Below are positions 19,401-29,143 of a stretch of DNA of 64,000 nucleotides, piece after piece. Below the pieces are notes generated by a model, which searched no databases, was not told the DNA's origin, and saw only the letters and a program-made list of their open reading frames with translations. Source of the stretch: Isotricha intestinalis (lineage: Eukaryota; Ciliophora; Litostomatea; Vestibuliferida; Isotrichidae); contig JAJJLU010000347.1 in assembly GCA_023807065.1 (NCBI GenBank), positions 1 through 64,000 on the forward strand, given 5' to 3'. Within the stretch, counting starts at the first letter, position 1; every line of letters begins with the position of its first letter. The position numbers and the translations under genes are program-made.

Positions 19401-21666
19401 TTTGAAAATATTTATTTAATTTTTTACTCATTCCTTGAATAATAAAATTTGAATCTAAAATAATCACATCATCAACTTTATCCATATTAATCATTGCAAT
19501 ATATAATATATGATGATTTAAAACAGGAAATAATTTTAAACTGATATGAATTTGAATAATATTTTTATTTTTATCAATACCAAAAGTTTTATATTGTCCT
19601 TTATCGATAACTTTTTTTTCTCCTATTTGATAATAATCTCTCATAAATTTAGAATGTTCATTTGAAAAAATTTTAGGCATAAAATCATGAATACTTTCAC
19701 CTTTTATTTTATCAATAGTTATATTAAATATTAATCCAAATTTATAATCTGCACTTTCAATTAATCCTTCTTTTCCATTTTCTCCATTTACTATTACTAA
19801 TCCTGTTTCTTTATGAAACAATATTGAATAATAATTTGTTAAAATACTTTCAGTTGAAATTTCTTTTTTCTTTTTATAAGCTTCTAACTTCTTTTTTAAA
19901 TTTGTATCATCATTTATATCAGTTATAAATTCTAAATATATCATAAAAACTGGATTTATTCCTGAATAAATTTGAAATAAATCTTCCCATAAATTTGATA
20001 TTATTATTTTTGATTCTTCAATTTTTTGAATTACATTAAATATATTTTTAAATTTTAATACACCTTGATTTTTTTGTTTTGAAAAATTTTCCCAAAATTC
20101 AATATTTAAATCAAGATCTTTTTCCATTTGTTCAATAAATTGTTCTGAAATATGTTTATATTTAAAATATAAAGTTGGATTCATTTGTTCAAATTCAGGA
20201 CAATTTTCATATCCTTTTTTAAAGCCTTCATTTATTTTTTCAGAAATTAAAATTTTTAATCTAACTAATAAGAATTTTTCTTCAATATTTAATTTCATAT
20301 TCTTTGCTCTATTATAATAATATAAACTTAAGCATTGATTTCCAATAACAGCTAAATAATAATATGATAAATTCATTAATAATTCAGGAGAAAAATGAGA
20401 TATGGAAATAAAATATTTTAAAATAATAGGAATAAAGTTTTTTAAAAATATTTGATCTGATATTGGATTAATATCTCTATATGACCATTCTTGTTTTGCA
20501 GGAAGATAAATTTTATTTTTATTTTTTGTTAAGCAATCTTTATTTGGACATTCAATTGCATGCATTTCTATTATTGCTCTTAATAAAGATTTTGCTTCTT
20601 GATTTTCTTGTGAAAGATTGGTTAAATCTATAATTTGTTTTATGTAAAATAATAAAAAATAGCCATTATATATTTTATGATATGGTGTTTTTCTTACTAT
20701 TTTATTTATTATATTATTAAATATTATTGAAAAGAGACTTACAATAAAAATAGAAGATAATATATATATTAAACCTTTATTTGAACAGTGGAAAAAATGA
20801 AATGTAAAAAAAAATATTGAAGAATAAACATTTAAAAAATAAGTAGAACCAAAAATCATATTTGTTTGAATATTATAATAAATTAATCTTTTGATATAAT
20901 AATAAAATAAAAAAACAGACATAGTAATATTTGTAATAAAAAACAATTCTTTAGTAAGTTGTGAAATTAAAGATAATTCAACAGAAGCAATAATTGAAAT
21001 TAAATGTTGATAAATATAAATTTTAGAAGTAATAGTATTAAATTTTGAGTCAGAAATAAAAAGATTTTCTTCATAATACATTTGAATAAATAATGTTAAA
21101 AAAGAAGAATATACTGTAGAAAAACCAGATATAATTAAGGGAATATAATTATTACTTTGATTACATTTAATTTCTTGAATATATCTATTATTAGAAGAAC
21201 CAAAACATAGCATTCTAGTAAAAAAATCTATATTGATATTATTTAAAACATAAAAATTCATTTTAATTAAAAAATTTAGAAAAAGTAAATTTAGAGTATA
21301 TGCTGTTTTTCTTGAAGTTTTATAAATCAATGTTATAAAAAATATAGTAAATATAATATAATAACTTGCTAAAAAATAAATAAATAAATTATAATATTTT
21401 CTATAGTTATAGAGATATGATTTAACTCTAAGAATTTTTCCTATAGTCACTAATATTTTATCTATTGAATAATTATTATAATCTAAATTGCTTGCACTTT
21501 TTGAAATAAAAATTGATAAATTTTGAGCAGTATAAATTAAAAAAAATAAATAATTTTCAAATACATTATATGAATGATGAATTACTAGTAAATTCATTAG
21601 ATGAAAAAATTTTTCTTTGAAAGATAACTCTTCTTTCAAAAAAAATCTTATTTCATATGATGACAT
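16432..21666 (-). CDS. Giant multi-pass membrane protein with PAS domain, ciliate type, 1744 aa
   Basis: The N-terminal 340 residues contain about eight hydrophobic helices. Residues about 350-590 are soluble and helical. A PAS domain spans roughly 600-740, with IKGESIHDFMPKIFSNEHSKF and a YKTFGIDKNKNIIQIHISLKLFP strand pair; this is the block conserved in many Tetrahymena and Paramecium membrane-PAS proteins. A second PAS-like start follows (DDVIILDSNFIIQGMSK). Residues 800-1100 are low-complexity with His/Ser-rich linkers. The C-terminal third has five or six more helices flanking two large loops, ending near residue 1725. PAS domains sense redox, ligand or light; no catalytic domain is attached. 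The frame is uninterrupted and stops at TAA. Specific role unknown. Confidence 0.8.
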   Translation of the reverse strand: MSSYEIRFFLKEELSFKEKFFHLMNLLVIHHSYNVFENYLFFLIYTAQNLSIFISKSASNLDYNNYSIDKILVTIGKILRVKSYLYNYRKYYNLFIYFLASYYIIFTIFFITLIYKTSRKTAYTLNLLFLNFLIKMNFYVLNNINIDFFTRMLCFGSSNNRYIQEIKCNQSNNYIPLIISGFSTVYSSFLTLFIQMYYEENLFISDSKFNTITSKIYIYQHLISIIASVELSLISQLTKELFFITNITMSVFLFYYYIKRLIYYNIQTNMIFGSTYFLNVYSSIFFFTFHFFHCSNKGLIYILSSIFIVSLFSIIFNNIINKIVRKTPYHKIYNGYFLLFYIKQIIDLTNLSQENQEAKSLLRAIIEMHAIECPNKDCLTKNKNKIYLPAKQEWSYRDINPISDQIFLKNFIPIILKYFISISHFSPELLMNLSYYYLAVIGNQCLSLYYYNRAKNMKLNIEEKFLLVRLKILISEKINEGFKKGYENCPEFEQMNPTLYFKYKHISEQFIEQMEKDLDLNIEFWENFSKQKNQGVLKFKNIFNVIQKIEESKIIISNLWEDLFQIYSGINPVFMIYLEFITDINDDTNLKKKLEAYKKKKEISTESILTNYYSILFHKETGLVIVNGENGKEGLIESADYKFGLIFNITIDKIKGESIHDFMPKIFSNEHSKFMRDYYQIGEKKVIDKGQYKTFGIDKNKNIIQIHISLKLFPVLNHHILYIAMINMDKVDDVIILDSNFIIQGMSKKLNKYFQIDNPNLFNYNEIPFYMICKNFISFYKTFFKNKKQKESYLSSTFEYLDETEYQYLLNEEKEKGEKKNEAKRNSFLENIEINENMEIQYHIKFPEFLSHYSYYTNHLQHEHHDSSTSVNDIVLKNTKSGQLALKEEENSNLIHKKETHKASHASSQELVAISHTTTNQPLSPVHKKKKLINFQINGVKYIYLYKSLFNQGKFDELENLFDENTSSNYISLKFNFSFERFHFGDHNHYYIIRCSDDHKKTDNKPISNIHPQNKVSIHDIIRDNKIKYLYELNNIVDEEKKILEDNISNFRDLLSTNNDFRKLINEKIKEINDKSRIIGEHNEKNRHEHSQLQGESSSQTSHSSFVNHLSKLNKITEGRNKILNKKYTSFMIKYLKILPLFLIIELIIFKIVYDIFFQNTKKELLFVRHYNNLVFSVQITLIIILNRVVDYAVLYYSNLYEYGLDLRFGYNDTVSYEIEIRRNVSRWYSESNKNIIFLERYISKYVKDTKKRIWINIQYPYDNDIPFNNSAFFPILTKNSLYDAYNLFTIDNLFTTPNYNIKSDIFEMVNYSYKNSVKGLINFLLPQLINNLNNLIEDYLQFSNEQFYKFEFLILIYLIICFTIFIVSFLFTGIIIKELNYGLNKISKISQDEIEGIILNVQRFRINLKLKSYKYHLKKINHLKDDYENEQLKNEIETKFSKQILEKKKEFKTSMSIINNIYYKKTNHRKISFPYFILFIYSMSLLLIIIFLCFLFYFPKNLINNNSNLIKSHSFFLERFLYVTASVFKIKAIFAQFVDVFSLDLSNVINNSLLTNLYETLPKFKEFYDFYYYSFMLDACKALHDFDSDDYKKCDSQYFPHLVNNTDSLRDYLIKKIEDITYTYESKVSNDPNFNSYTMFTMKEYSHILYSYTNYYIPVHSRFDLILKRSFENKAKNIKFYIDFLFVFIFCWFIANLLYQYIIYIPLFEKMFVISRNFIKVIPCSIILNTPELEKWLEKAEHQ

Positions 21667-22268
21667 TAAAATATTTTTAAATTTATAATTATCATAAATA
21701 AATTAATATAAAGTGAATTAAAAAATTCAATTTATATAAATATTAGTAATACATTTTAATAAAAATAAATTTAAAATAAAGGAAAATAATTAAATAGAAA
21801 GTTTAATTTAAGATATTCAATTAATTTCCTTATTTTTCTTTTAATTATTACCTTAATTATAAAGAGATTTACATTTTAAAATTAATATTGTATTTTTAAA
21901 GAAATAATCCTTTATTGAAATTAATAATTAAAAATTAAACATATATAAAAACAGATTTTAAATTCAGTAAATATCTTTATTAAATTAATTCAATCATAAT
22001 TTTTTTTCTCTTATAATTAATTTATACTTAAAATAATGTTATTTAAATCAGTTTACTTTTATCATTTCTCGTTTATCATTTGCATGTTTATTTGCTTTTT
22101 GTGTTTATTTTTTTGAGGTATTATTTGATTGTCTTTCTAAATAATAATTATAACTAAAAACTTCTTTATATATAATCAAAAAAAAAAAGAAAGAAAAAAA
22201 AATATTGTAAAAAATAAAAATTTAAACAATTTTTAATCTAAAGACAAAAAACACTAAAACATTAAAAC
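21667..22268. other. Spacer between PAS-protein promoter and amylase 3' end
   Basis: About 600 bp, A+T-rich, no open frame. It contains the upstream region of the PAS gene and the 3' flank of the amylase gene. Confidence 0.5.
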
Positions 22269-23801
22269 CTATTCATAAACTTTAATTTTCATTCTATTTG
22301 CATTATTATAATTATATTTAAAAATTTGGCTTTGATATCCTCCCATACAAACAGTCAATCCCATATTTCTCATAGTATCAGCATCTCTTTGATATTCAAT
22401 ATTAGAAAACATTTCAAAAACATAATTCTTATTAACATCATAAATAGGAACATTAGCACAACCATAACCATCAGAATAATTAACAACAATAAGAAAACTA
22501 TTAATTTCCTTTCTAATATAAGCAACAAATCTCCAAGCATCATTTCCATTAATATTATATACAAAATAATAATTTTTACTTTTAAAAGCATCATCTTTGA
22601 TAATTCTTAATAAATTATTATAATGTTGAATAGCACTTTGGCTTTCTTTTTCATCAGCTCCTCTTCTTAAATGAACATCTAATTTATTTCTTAAACCTTT
22701 AAATTGACCATGATTAAAAAATATCATTCCTCCAACAGTAGCAGCAATAACTCCTGCTGCATTTGATCTTTCTACACTTCCCATATTATATACTCCTCTA
22801 TTTTCATCATGATTTTCTATAAAATGTGATGAATGACCAAAGAAATCTTCTGTTTTATAATGAATGTAATTATTCACTTCTGTTGAACTTGATATAAATT
22901 TATCTAATAATTCTTTATCGTAACAATAATCAAATCCTAATTCTATTAATTTTTTTATTTCCCAATTTTCATAGACTTCTGCAAGGAAAATTACATTAGG
23001 ATATTTTGATTTTACTTCTCTTATTGCACTATCCCAAAATTCATTTGATGGAACATTATATCCCCAACTTTCTAATTCTTTTTTCCAAGTATTTTTAAAA
23101 ACATCATTTAATAATAAATGAGCCATATCACATCTTACACCATCAGAAACAGAAAGTACTTTCATTAAATTTTTCTTCATGAAATTTCTAGTATCTTCAT
23201 TAAAATAATTCCATTGAATAACATCAGCCCATGGATCAAAATAAGGATCTTTACCATGAGCTAATCCTTTTTCAGTATAGTATTTACTATCATAAGGTGG
23301 TTGCAAATTTTTAGGAGCTCTAACATAATAATCCGGATTAGAATCTGCAGTAGGAGCATCACAAGACGAATGATTAGGTACGAAATCTAACATTAATTTC
23401 ATTCCTCTCTGATTTATCTCATTCTTTATCCATAATATGTCATCATCTGTTCCTATATCGGGATTGCATACATACTCACTTATTGCATAAGGACTTCCTA
23501 TTACATCATCCTTTGTCCAACCAGGAAGAACTGAAGAGTAGTCTGAGCGACGATCGAATTCAAGACCATAGGGACCTAATTTCCATATTCCCATTAACCA
23601 AATGTAGTCTATACCATATGATTTGAGAGTGTCAAATTCTGATAAGGGAATGTCACGAAGTTTTGTTATTTGTTTCGAATATTTTTTACTCAGTTCGTAT
23701 AACCAAGGACGAGTACTTATTTCATAAAGGACTGGATGCTTTGATGTTATTAATGGAAAGATAATCAGGAAAAGAAAGAGAGTTTGGGAAAGAAATTTCA
23801 T
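22269..23801 (-). CDS. Secreted GH13-family alpha-amylase-like glycoside hydrolase, 510 aa
   Basis: Residues 1-20 are a signal peptide. The GH13 (beta/alpha)8 barrel shows all four signature regions: DFVPNHS at 139-145, GVRCDMAH with nucleophile Asp225, FLAEVYE with acid/base Glu275, and FIENHDE with His331-Asp332 as the transition-state pair. A small beta-domain follows (residues 400-495, with VVNYSD). Catalysis should be hydrolysis (or transfer) of alpha-1,4-glucans with retention; the signal peptide points to the food vacuole, lysosome or medium. The exact GH13 subfamily was not decided. The 5' third is visibly richer in G+C than any neighbour. Rumen and other bacterivorous ciliates carry bacterial-type GH13 genes, so transfer is plausible. 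Stop TAG, ATG after eight A. Confidence 0.9.
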   Translation of the reverse strand: MKFLSQTLFLFLIIFPLITSKHPVLYEISTRPWLYELSKKYSKQITKLRDIPLSEFDTLKSYGIDYIWLMGIWKLGPYGLEFDRRSDYSSVLPGWTKDDVIGSPYAISEYVCNPDIGTDDDILWIKNEINQRGMKLMLDFVPNHSSCDAPTADSNPDYYVRAPKNLQPPYDSKYYTEKGLAHGKDPYFDPWADVIQWNYFNEDTRNFMKKNLMKVLSVSDGVRCDMAHLLLNDVFKNTWKKELESWGYNVPSNEFWDSAIREVKSKYPNVIFLAEVYENWEIKKLIELGFDYCYDKELLDKFISSSTEVNNYIHYKTEDFFGHSSHFIENHDENRGVYNMGSVERSNAAGVIAATVGGMIFFNHGQFKGLRNKLDVHLRRGADEKESQSAIQHYNNLLRIIKDDAFKSKNYYFVYNINGNDAWRFVAYIRKEINSFLIVVNYSDGYGCANVPIYDVNKNYVFEMFSNIEYQRDADTMRNMGLTVCMGGYQSQIFKYNYNNANRMKIKVYE

Positions 23802-24205
23802 TTTTTTTATATTTTTTTTATTTTAATTTTTTGTTTTGAGATTTATTTTGTTTTTTAAATATTTTTATTATTTTTTATCGGATTTGATTAGAAAGGATTA
23901 TTGTTTTAATAGTCTTTTTGAATATGGAAAATTTGAGGAAAAGGGTTTTTTATTTTTATTATGAATCTTTAACTTTAATTTACTATGAATTGGTGGAATT
24001 AATATATTATATTATATTATATTATATTATATTTTATTTTATATAAAAATTTCTTCTTTTTTAATCATATTTATTAAAATAATACTCAATAATTTACGTT
24101 GTTAATAATAAAGAATAAAATTAATGAATTAAAAAACTGAAAAATATATATAAAAATTAACTGTTTAAATATTCTTTATTTATCAATTAAATATTATTAT
24201 AATTT
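23802..24205. other. Spacer with amylase promoter side
   Basis: About 400 bp. It starts with the poly-T/A tract before the amylase ATG and contains the pentanucleotide repeat listed separately. No gene. Confidence 0.5.
24001..24035. repeat. Pentanucleotide tandem repeat (TATAT/ATTAT type), about 6-7 copies
   Basis: A regular 5-bp period of A and T only, between the amylase and the convergent membrane-protein gene. It is a simple microsatellite with no coding or telomeric character. Confidence 0.85.
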
Positions 24206-25366
24206 TTAATTTTCAGAAGATTTAGATTGTCTCATCTCAACATCATCTTTAAATATAAATGATGTACTTATTGTGGTAGAATTAAGATCATTTTCAATTT
24301 TCGCATCTTTAGAAGCTCTTTTTGAAATTTCAGTTTTAGTATCAATATTTAATTCCCAAAATTTTAATATAATAATTTCCGCAGCAACTCCAGTAAAAAA
24401 AATATTTATAATTCCTATTATTATATCTCTTATATTAATTTTTGTTTTAATGTTTGAACTTGGAATAAAAGTAAATAAAAAATGTCCCAAAATATCAATA
24501 AGACTTTGATGATAAGCTGTATAATTATATGATGTTAAAATATCAAGAATAGGATTAGCAATAATAGAAATAGAATATAAAATAAATTGAATTAAAAAAG
24601 TAGTATTTGAAAAGTCATTCCATTCAAAATTAGCATTCATAAATTTTTTCTTTTCATTTTCTTCAATGAAAATAACTGCATAAAAATGAATTAAAATTGT
24701 TTTTATATTTGCCATTAAAGCATCAATTGTTGAAATATAAAAAGGATCAATATAATAATTTAACATTAAGTAATTAAAATAATTTCTTAAAGCTCCTCTT
24801 GATATATAATATAATAAACTTCCTAATGTATTTTTCACATAACTTGATTCTTTCATTTTTTCTGAAAAATCACCATAAAAAAACATAATAAGAAATAAAA
24901 CAAACATACTTATTAAATGGTGTTTATATATTTTTTGATGGATAAAAAAACCAACCAATAAAATTCCACAGAAAATTGTATTTGAATAAAAACGATAAAA
25001 AGTTATTTCCACTAATTTTGTTCCTCTTAAAAAAGGTAGAATATTAAATAAAAAATATATTATTATTATTATAAAATGTTTGTTATTTAAGTAAAATCTA
25101 TTATCATCTTCTCTTTTCTCTTGATACATTATTATTCCTGTTTCAGTTTTTTGTGTTACAGTTATTTCTTTAGATTCTCTCAATGTTGATTTTTTTCTAA
25201 TATATAAACAAAATAAACTTATTGCACATGAAATAAAATTTGTTGTGATATATAAATATCTTTTTTTGCATGTTCCATCATATTGAAATATTAATAAAAA
25301 TGAAAGTAAATTGAAAAATAAAATTGGACAATTTTTATCAATCATCAAAACAATTGGAAATTCCAT
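24206..25366 (-). CDS. Polytopic membrane protein, about 9-10 helices, 386 aa
   Basis: Hydrophobic helices fill most of residues 15-350, in pairs separated by short charged loops. A hydrophilic loop at about 70-95 and a Ser/Glu-rich cytosolic tail at 350-386 flank them. One helix pair (GTKLVEITFYRFYSN...FCGILLVGFFIHQK, then LISMFVLFLIMFFYG) resembles the half-repeat of drug/metabolite (SLC35/EamA-like) transporters, including the short basic loop, but no diagnostic motif is present. Transporter is therefore a guess. Intact; the ATG follows AATAAA and stands next to a heptanucleotide repeat. Confidence 0.65.
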   Translation of the reverse strand: MEFPIVLMIDKNCPILFFNLLSFLLIFQYDGTCKKRYLYITTNFISCAISLFCLYIRKKSTLRESKEITVTQKTETGIIMYQEKREDDNRFYLNNKHFIIIIIYFLFNILPFLRGTKLVEITFYRFYSNTIFCGILLVGFFIHQKIYKHHLISMFVLFLIMFFYGDFSEKMKESSYVKNTLGSLLYYISRGALRNYFNYLMLNYYIDPFYISTIDALMANIKTILIHFYAVIFIEENEKKKFMNANFEWNDFSNTTFLIQFILYSISIIANPILDILTSYNYTAYHQSLIDILGHFLFTFIPSSNIKTKINIRDIIIGIINIFFTGVAAEIIILKFWELNIDTKTEISKRASKDAKIENDLNSTTISTSFIFKDDVEMRQSKSSEN

Positions 25367-25371
25367 TTTAT

Positions 25372-25495
25372 TATTTATTATTGATTATTATTTATTTTTT
25401 ATTATTTATTATTATTATTTATTATTTATTATTTATTATTTATTATTTATTATTTATTATTTATTATTTATTATTTATTATTTATTATTTTTTTG
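25372..25495. repeat. Heptanucleotide tandem repeat (TTATTAT) of about 12 copies at a gene start
   Basis: From about 25400 to 25490 a 7-bp A/T unit repeats nearly perfectly, preceded by imperfect copies. It begins within about 10 bp upstream of the ATG of the minus-strand membrane-protein gene, so it is the 5' leader or promoter of that gene. Copy number should vary between alleles. Apparent hydrophobic plus-strand frames over it are artefacts of the repeat. Confidence 0.85.
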
Positions 25496-25902
25496 TTATA
25501 ATATTTACTTATCATTAGAAAAAATATTTTGAGCCTTTTAAAACACTTAAACTCAATTAATCTTTTATAATTAAATAAAAATATTTTAATCTTTGTTGGT
25601 CCGATTCAAAAAATAGAATAATTAATGAAAGCCATTAATCTTATTTGAAAATATTTGTGGTCAATTATGATTTACAGAATTATATATTTATAATTAATAT
25701 AATAAAATCCAATTAACTTCTAATTATCATATTTAAATTAACAAAAAACATAGATAAGAATAAATACTAAAAAAAAACTGTGAAAACTTCAATTATGATT
25801 TAAATTAGAATTTAAATAAATTATATTAAAATTATTCATAATTCTATAATTATTGTGATATTTTATTTAATTATAATATATTCTTTTTAAGAATAATAAT
25901 AA
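25496..25902. other. Divergent promoter region
   Basis: About 400 bp between two genes that point away from each other, so promoters of both should lie here. A+T-rich with no recognisable element. Confidence 0.45.
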
Positions 25903-27219
25903 ATGAAAAAAATTCCTTTGAAAAAGCCATTTATACCATTACCAAAAGCAAAAATAAGGATTAATAAAAATTCAAATTTTGATGTTTTAAATTTTAATTT
26001 AATTAACACTAAATTTGAAGAAACACCAAAAGCACAAAATTTAGAAAATCAAGATGAACATAAGAACTTAATAAATAGGATTAAGCAAATATTTATTTCA
26101 AAAACAAATTGTTCAAAATTTACTTATCACTCTTTAATTAGTTATTCTATTGGAAAATATGATGAATATAGTTTATATTTAAAAACAATATTAGTTGAAT
26201 TATCTCTTTTTAAAAATGAAAAATTAGAAAAAATAGAAAAAACTTATTTTCACCCTTCATCAACTTCTTTTAGTATAAATTATCAAAAATTAGCTTTTAT
26301 TTTTTATATTTCTTATAATCATGTTCAAATTGTTTTAAATTGTAAAGAAAATTTTTATGTTTATGCACAACCAGATATTAAAAATATTAGAAAAAATTGT
26401 TTTGAAATAAACAACATTGAAATAACAAATTCTAATTTTTCAAAAAATAAAAATTTATTAGATTCATATACTTTAAATAATTCTTCAGTACAAACAAATA
26501 AAAAAACTATTAATAATGAATTAATTAAAAACCCTTTTTATGAATCTAAAGAAAAAAAAATTGGATTTTCATGTAAAATAATGAATAAAATATTAGAAAT
26601 TAAATATGGTTTTGAAAAAATTTATTTAAACGGTTATTATGAAACTAAACAAGAAATAAAATTACCTTTTAAAGATCCAAAAGTAATTGAAATTCCTATT
26701 GATAGTATAATTTTTTTAGAAATTCAAATAAATACAAGTATAAAAAATATTAAAAAAGAAATTCATAAAAAAATCCATATTTTAAAAATTTTAGGATTTA
26801 ATCAACAAGATATTTTTTACATTGGAGTTTTATATAATAATAATAATAAAAATAATAAAGAAAATAAAAGTAATAATTCAAATTATTATTATGATGAAGA
26901 AGATGAAATAATTAGTTATAACGAGGAGAATTTTAATGTTTTTATTTATAATTGTGATACATATTTTTTAGGTCAAAAAATTTCACTTATAAAAAGGATT
27001 TTTCCAAATGAAAATATTGAAAAAAAAATTCTTAGAAATATAAGTGTTGATAAAGGAAATATTAGGAAATCAGTTTTCAAAGTACATGAAAATGAAAAGA
27101 ATAAACCAGTGGTTAAAAAACTTGAAAATAATGCTCCAATTTCTTTTTTAAAATCTTTGAGTAATAATTTTTCTTTATTTGATGATGATATTTTATATGC
27201 TCAAATTAACATGAATTAA
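25903..27219 (+). CDS. Hypothetical protein with possible beta-sandwich region, 438 aa
   Basis: The start MKKIPLKKPFIPLPK is basic and Pro-rich. Residues 75-165 and 225-330 read as alternating beta strands (LYLKTILVELSLF, LAFIFYISYNHVQIVL, IPIDSIIFLEIQI) and could be C2-like or immunoglobulin-like folds, but no calcium-binding Asp pattern is visible. An Asn/Lys run near 315 and an acidic DEEDE stretch precede a final FLGQKISLIKRIF segment. No membrane helix or signal peptide. Family not recognised. Confidence 0.65.
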   Translation: MKKIPLKKPFIPLPKAKIRINKNSNFDVLNFNLINTKFEETPKAQNLENQDEHKNLINRIKQIFISKTNCSKFTYHSLISYSIGKYDEYSLYLKTILVELSLFKNEKLEKIEKTYFHPSSTSFSINYQKLAFIFYISYNHVQIVLNCKENFYVYAQPDIKNIRKNCFEINNIEITNSNFSKNKNLLDSYTLNNSSVQTNKKTINNELIKNPFYESKEKKIGFSCKIMNKILEIKYGFEKIYLNGYYETKQEIKLPFKDPKVIEIPIDSIIFLEIQINTSIKNIKKEIHKKIHILKILGFNQQDIFYIGVLYNNNNKNNKENKSNNSNYYYDEEDEIISYNEENFNVFIYNCDTYFLGQKISLIKRIFPNENIEKKILRNISVDKGNIRKSVFKVHENEKNKPVVKKLENNAPISFLKSLSNNFSLFDDDILYAQINMN

Positions 27220-27646
27220 ATTTTATTTTTTTTATATTATAAAAAATATATGTTTAGAAAAAGTATGTTTTTAGTAATAATACCATTTTGATTGTAAATA
27301 TATAAAAGAAAAATAAGATTTTTTATATATAATTTAATAAATTTATTAAAAATTTATATGGTATTTAATATATAAATCACTTAAAGAAAGTTTACTTTTT
27401 AAAAATACTTTCTTCCTTTTTTTTTTCATTTGTTCTAATATTAATATTTTTAATTCTTATTTTTTTCTTTTCAATATTAAGTATTATTTAAGAATATAAA
27501 TTATATTATAATTATTTCTAAAAAGATTAGTTAACAAATATTAAATAAAGTAAATAAAAAATTCAAAATAAAAGATTATATTAATAACTTTTTTAATGAT
27601 AAATTTATTATTTTATTGTTTTTAATCGTAAAGTAAATCTAATTTA
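27220..27646. other. Spacer between convergent genes
   Basis: About 430 bp of 3' flanks, A+T-rich, nothing recognised. Confidence 0.5.
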
Positions 27647-29143
27647 TTACTTAATTTTAAAAATTTCAACATCTAATTTAATTTCTAACTTTTCTACAAT
27701 TTGCCTAAAAATTTTTCTAATTTTTTCAATATAAGGAACAATAACATCAATACTCATATAAGATTTATATATTTGATCATAAATTTCGAAAGTTTGGAAT
27801 TTATGTTTTTTTTTTATTAAACAGAAAGGAAGTAAATAATAACAAAAAGAAAAATTAAATTCTTCTTTTGTACCATTAAATTGGTGAATATATTGATAAA
27901 TAGATTGATTTTTAATCTGGGAATTTTTTTTAGAAATTTGAGGCAAAGATAATCTAGGCATTTTTGGTGATTTTTGTATTCGAGATATTTTACTAATATT
28001 CTTTTTTTCTACGGATAAAGCTTCAATACCTGAAATTTGGCTTATTTGAGGATTATTTGATTTACCTATAGAAAAAGAATTTTGTTGATAATTAATTGAT
28101 TTTAAGCAATTATGTGTAAATGTTAATTGCTTTTTATAATCTGTTAAAATTAAATTATTTATTATATCAGTAATAAAAGATTTTTTATTAAAATATTTCG
28201 TTATATATTGAAATATTAATGTAAAAAAATATACACATCCGCCAAATTTATTAATAGAGTCTAATATACTTTGAAATTTTTTTTTATAAATTTTTTGAAA
28301 TTTAGATAAAGTAAAGATTATTTCTAACAAATTATTTGAATAATCATCTTTAATATTAATATAATTATGATATTGAACAAAACTATATTTTTTTTTTTGA
28401 AATTTTTTATAGATAAAATATTTTGATAAAATAAAATGATATATATATTTTTGAGAATATAAATTAGAAAAAGGGATTAAATTTGAATAATGAAATTGTT
28501 GAATAGGTAAATCATTATATTCAGGTAAAGGTACATTATCAATATAATTTAATGAGAAAAATTTATTTTGAAAAAATAAATCTAAATCCTTTATATCATT
28601 AATACATTCATCATTAATACTTTGATTACACTTTTTAACTTCTATATTAATGTATTTATATTCATTTAAATTATCCCCATACATTCCATTAATGAATATA
28701 TCTTCTTTGGAACATAAATATTTTTCATAATGAAAAGAGTTATGAATATCATTAAAATTATCACAACTTTTTAAATCTATTTTTGTTTCGTTTTTAATAA
28801 TATTAGATACGTAATTATCACTCCCAGATATATGTTTTATAGAAATTAAATTCATTTCAAAATTTATATAATTATTATTTAAATGATATGGGATTCCATT
28901 ATTATCAACTAATCCAATCATAAATGTGTTCTTTAAATTAATTTTATTTGATGGTTTATTTTCTTTGTAATATGTAAAAAAAATAAAATCTTCTTCTATG
29001 AAAATTTGAAAGAACAAACATAAGAAAAAAACAATTGATAATATACTAAAAAAAAATCCAATTGAAGAATTTACGATTTTATATGATCTATATCTTAAAG
29101 GAAAACCTAATCCATAGAAATTAATTGCATTAAAAAAAGACAT
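27647..29143 (-). CDS. Ciliate-type two-pass membrane protein, 498 aa
   Basis: A short cytosolic start (FYGLGFPLRYRSYKIVNSS) leads into a long helix at about 28-50. Then comes a soluble domain of about 230 residues with paired Cys (SCDN, YLCS, KKCNQS, DECI), and a second hydrophobic helix near 300-315. The last 180 residues are cytosolic and Ser/Gln-rich. This layout, two anchors around a lumenal beta-domain with a GLVDNNG-like start, is common in unnamed ciliate membrane proteins and resembles Erv41/Erv46 cargo receptors in topology only. The lumenal Cys may form disulphides. Function unknown. Confidence 0.65.
   Translation of the reverse strand: MSFFNAINFYGLGFPLRYRSYKIVNSSIGFFFSILSIVFFLCLFFQIFIEEDFIFFTYYKENKPSNKINLKNTFMIGLVDNNGIPYHLNNNYINFEMNLISIKHISGSDNYVSNIIKNETKIDLKSCDNFNDIHNSFHYEKYLCSKEDIFINGMYGDNLNEYKYINIEVKKCNQSINDECINDIKDLDLFFQNKFFSLNYIDNVPLPEYNDLPIQQFHYSNLIPFSNLYSQKYIYHFILSKYFIYKKFQKKKYSFVQYHNYINIKDDYSNNLLEIIFTLSKFQKIYKKKFQSILDSINKFGGCVYFFTLIFQYITKYFNKKSFITDIINNLILTDYKKQLTFTHNCLKSINYQQNSFSIGKSNNPQISQISGIEALSVEKKNISKISRIQKSPKMPRLSLPQISKKNSQIKNQSIYQYIHQFNGTKEEFNFSFCYYLLPFCLIKKKHKFQTFEIYDQIYKSYMSIDVIVPYIEKIRKIFRQIVEKLEIKLDVEIFKIK

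Noticed and set aside
24001..24035. Possible internal telomeric repeat
   Set aside because: It contains only A and T; ciliate telomeres carry C4A2/C4A4-like units, absent here.
25395..25495. CRISPR-like or coding interpretation of the TTATTAT array
   Set aside because: It is a uniform short tandem repeat with no spacers; the hydrophobic frames over it are products of the repeat.
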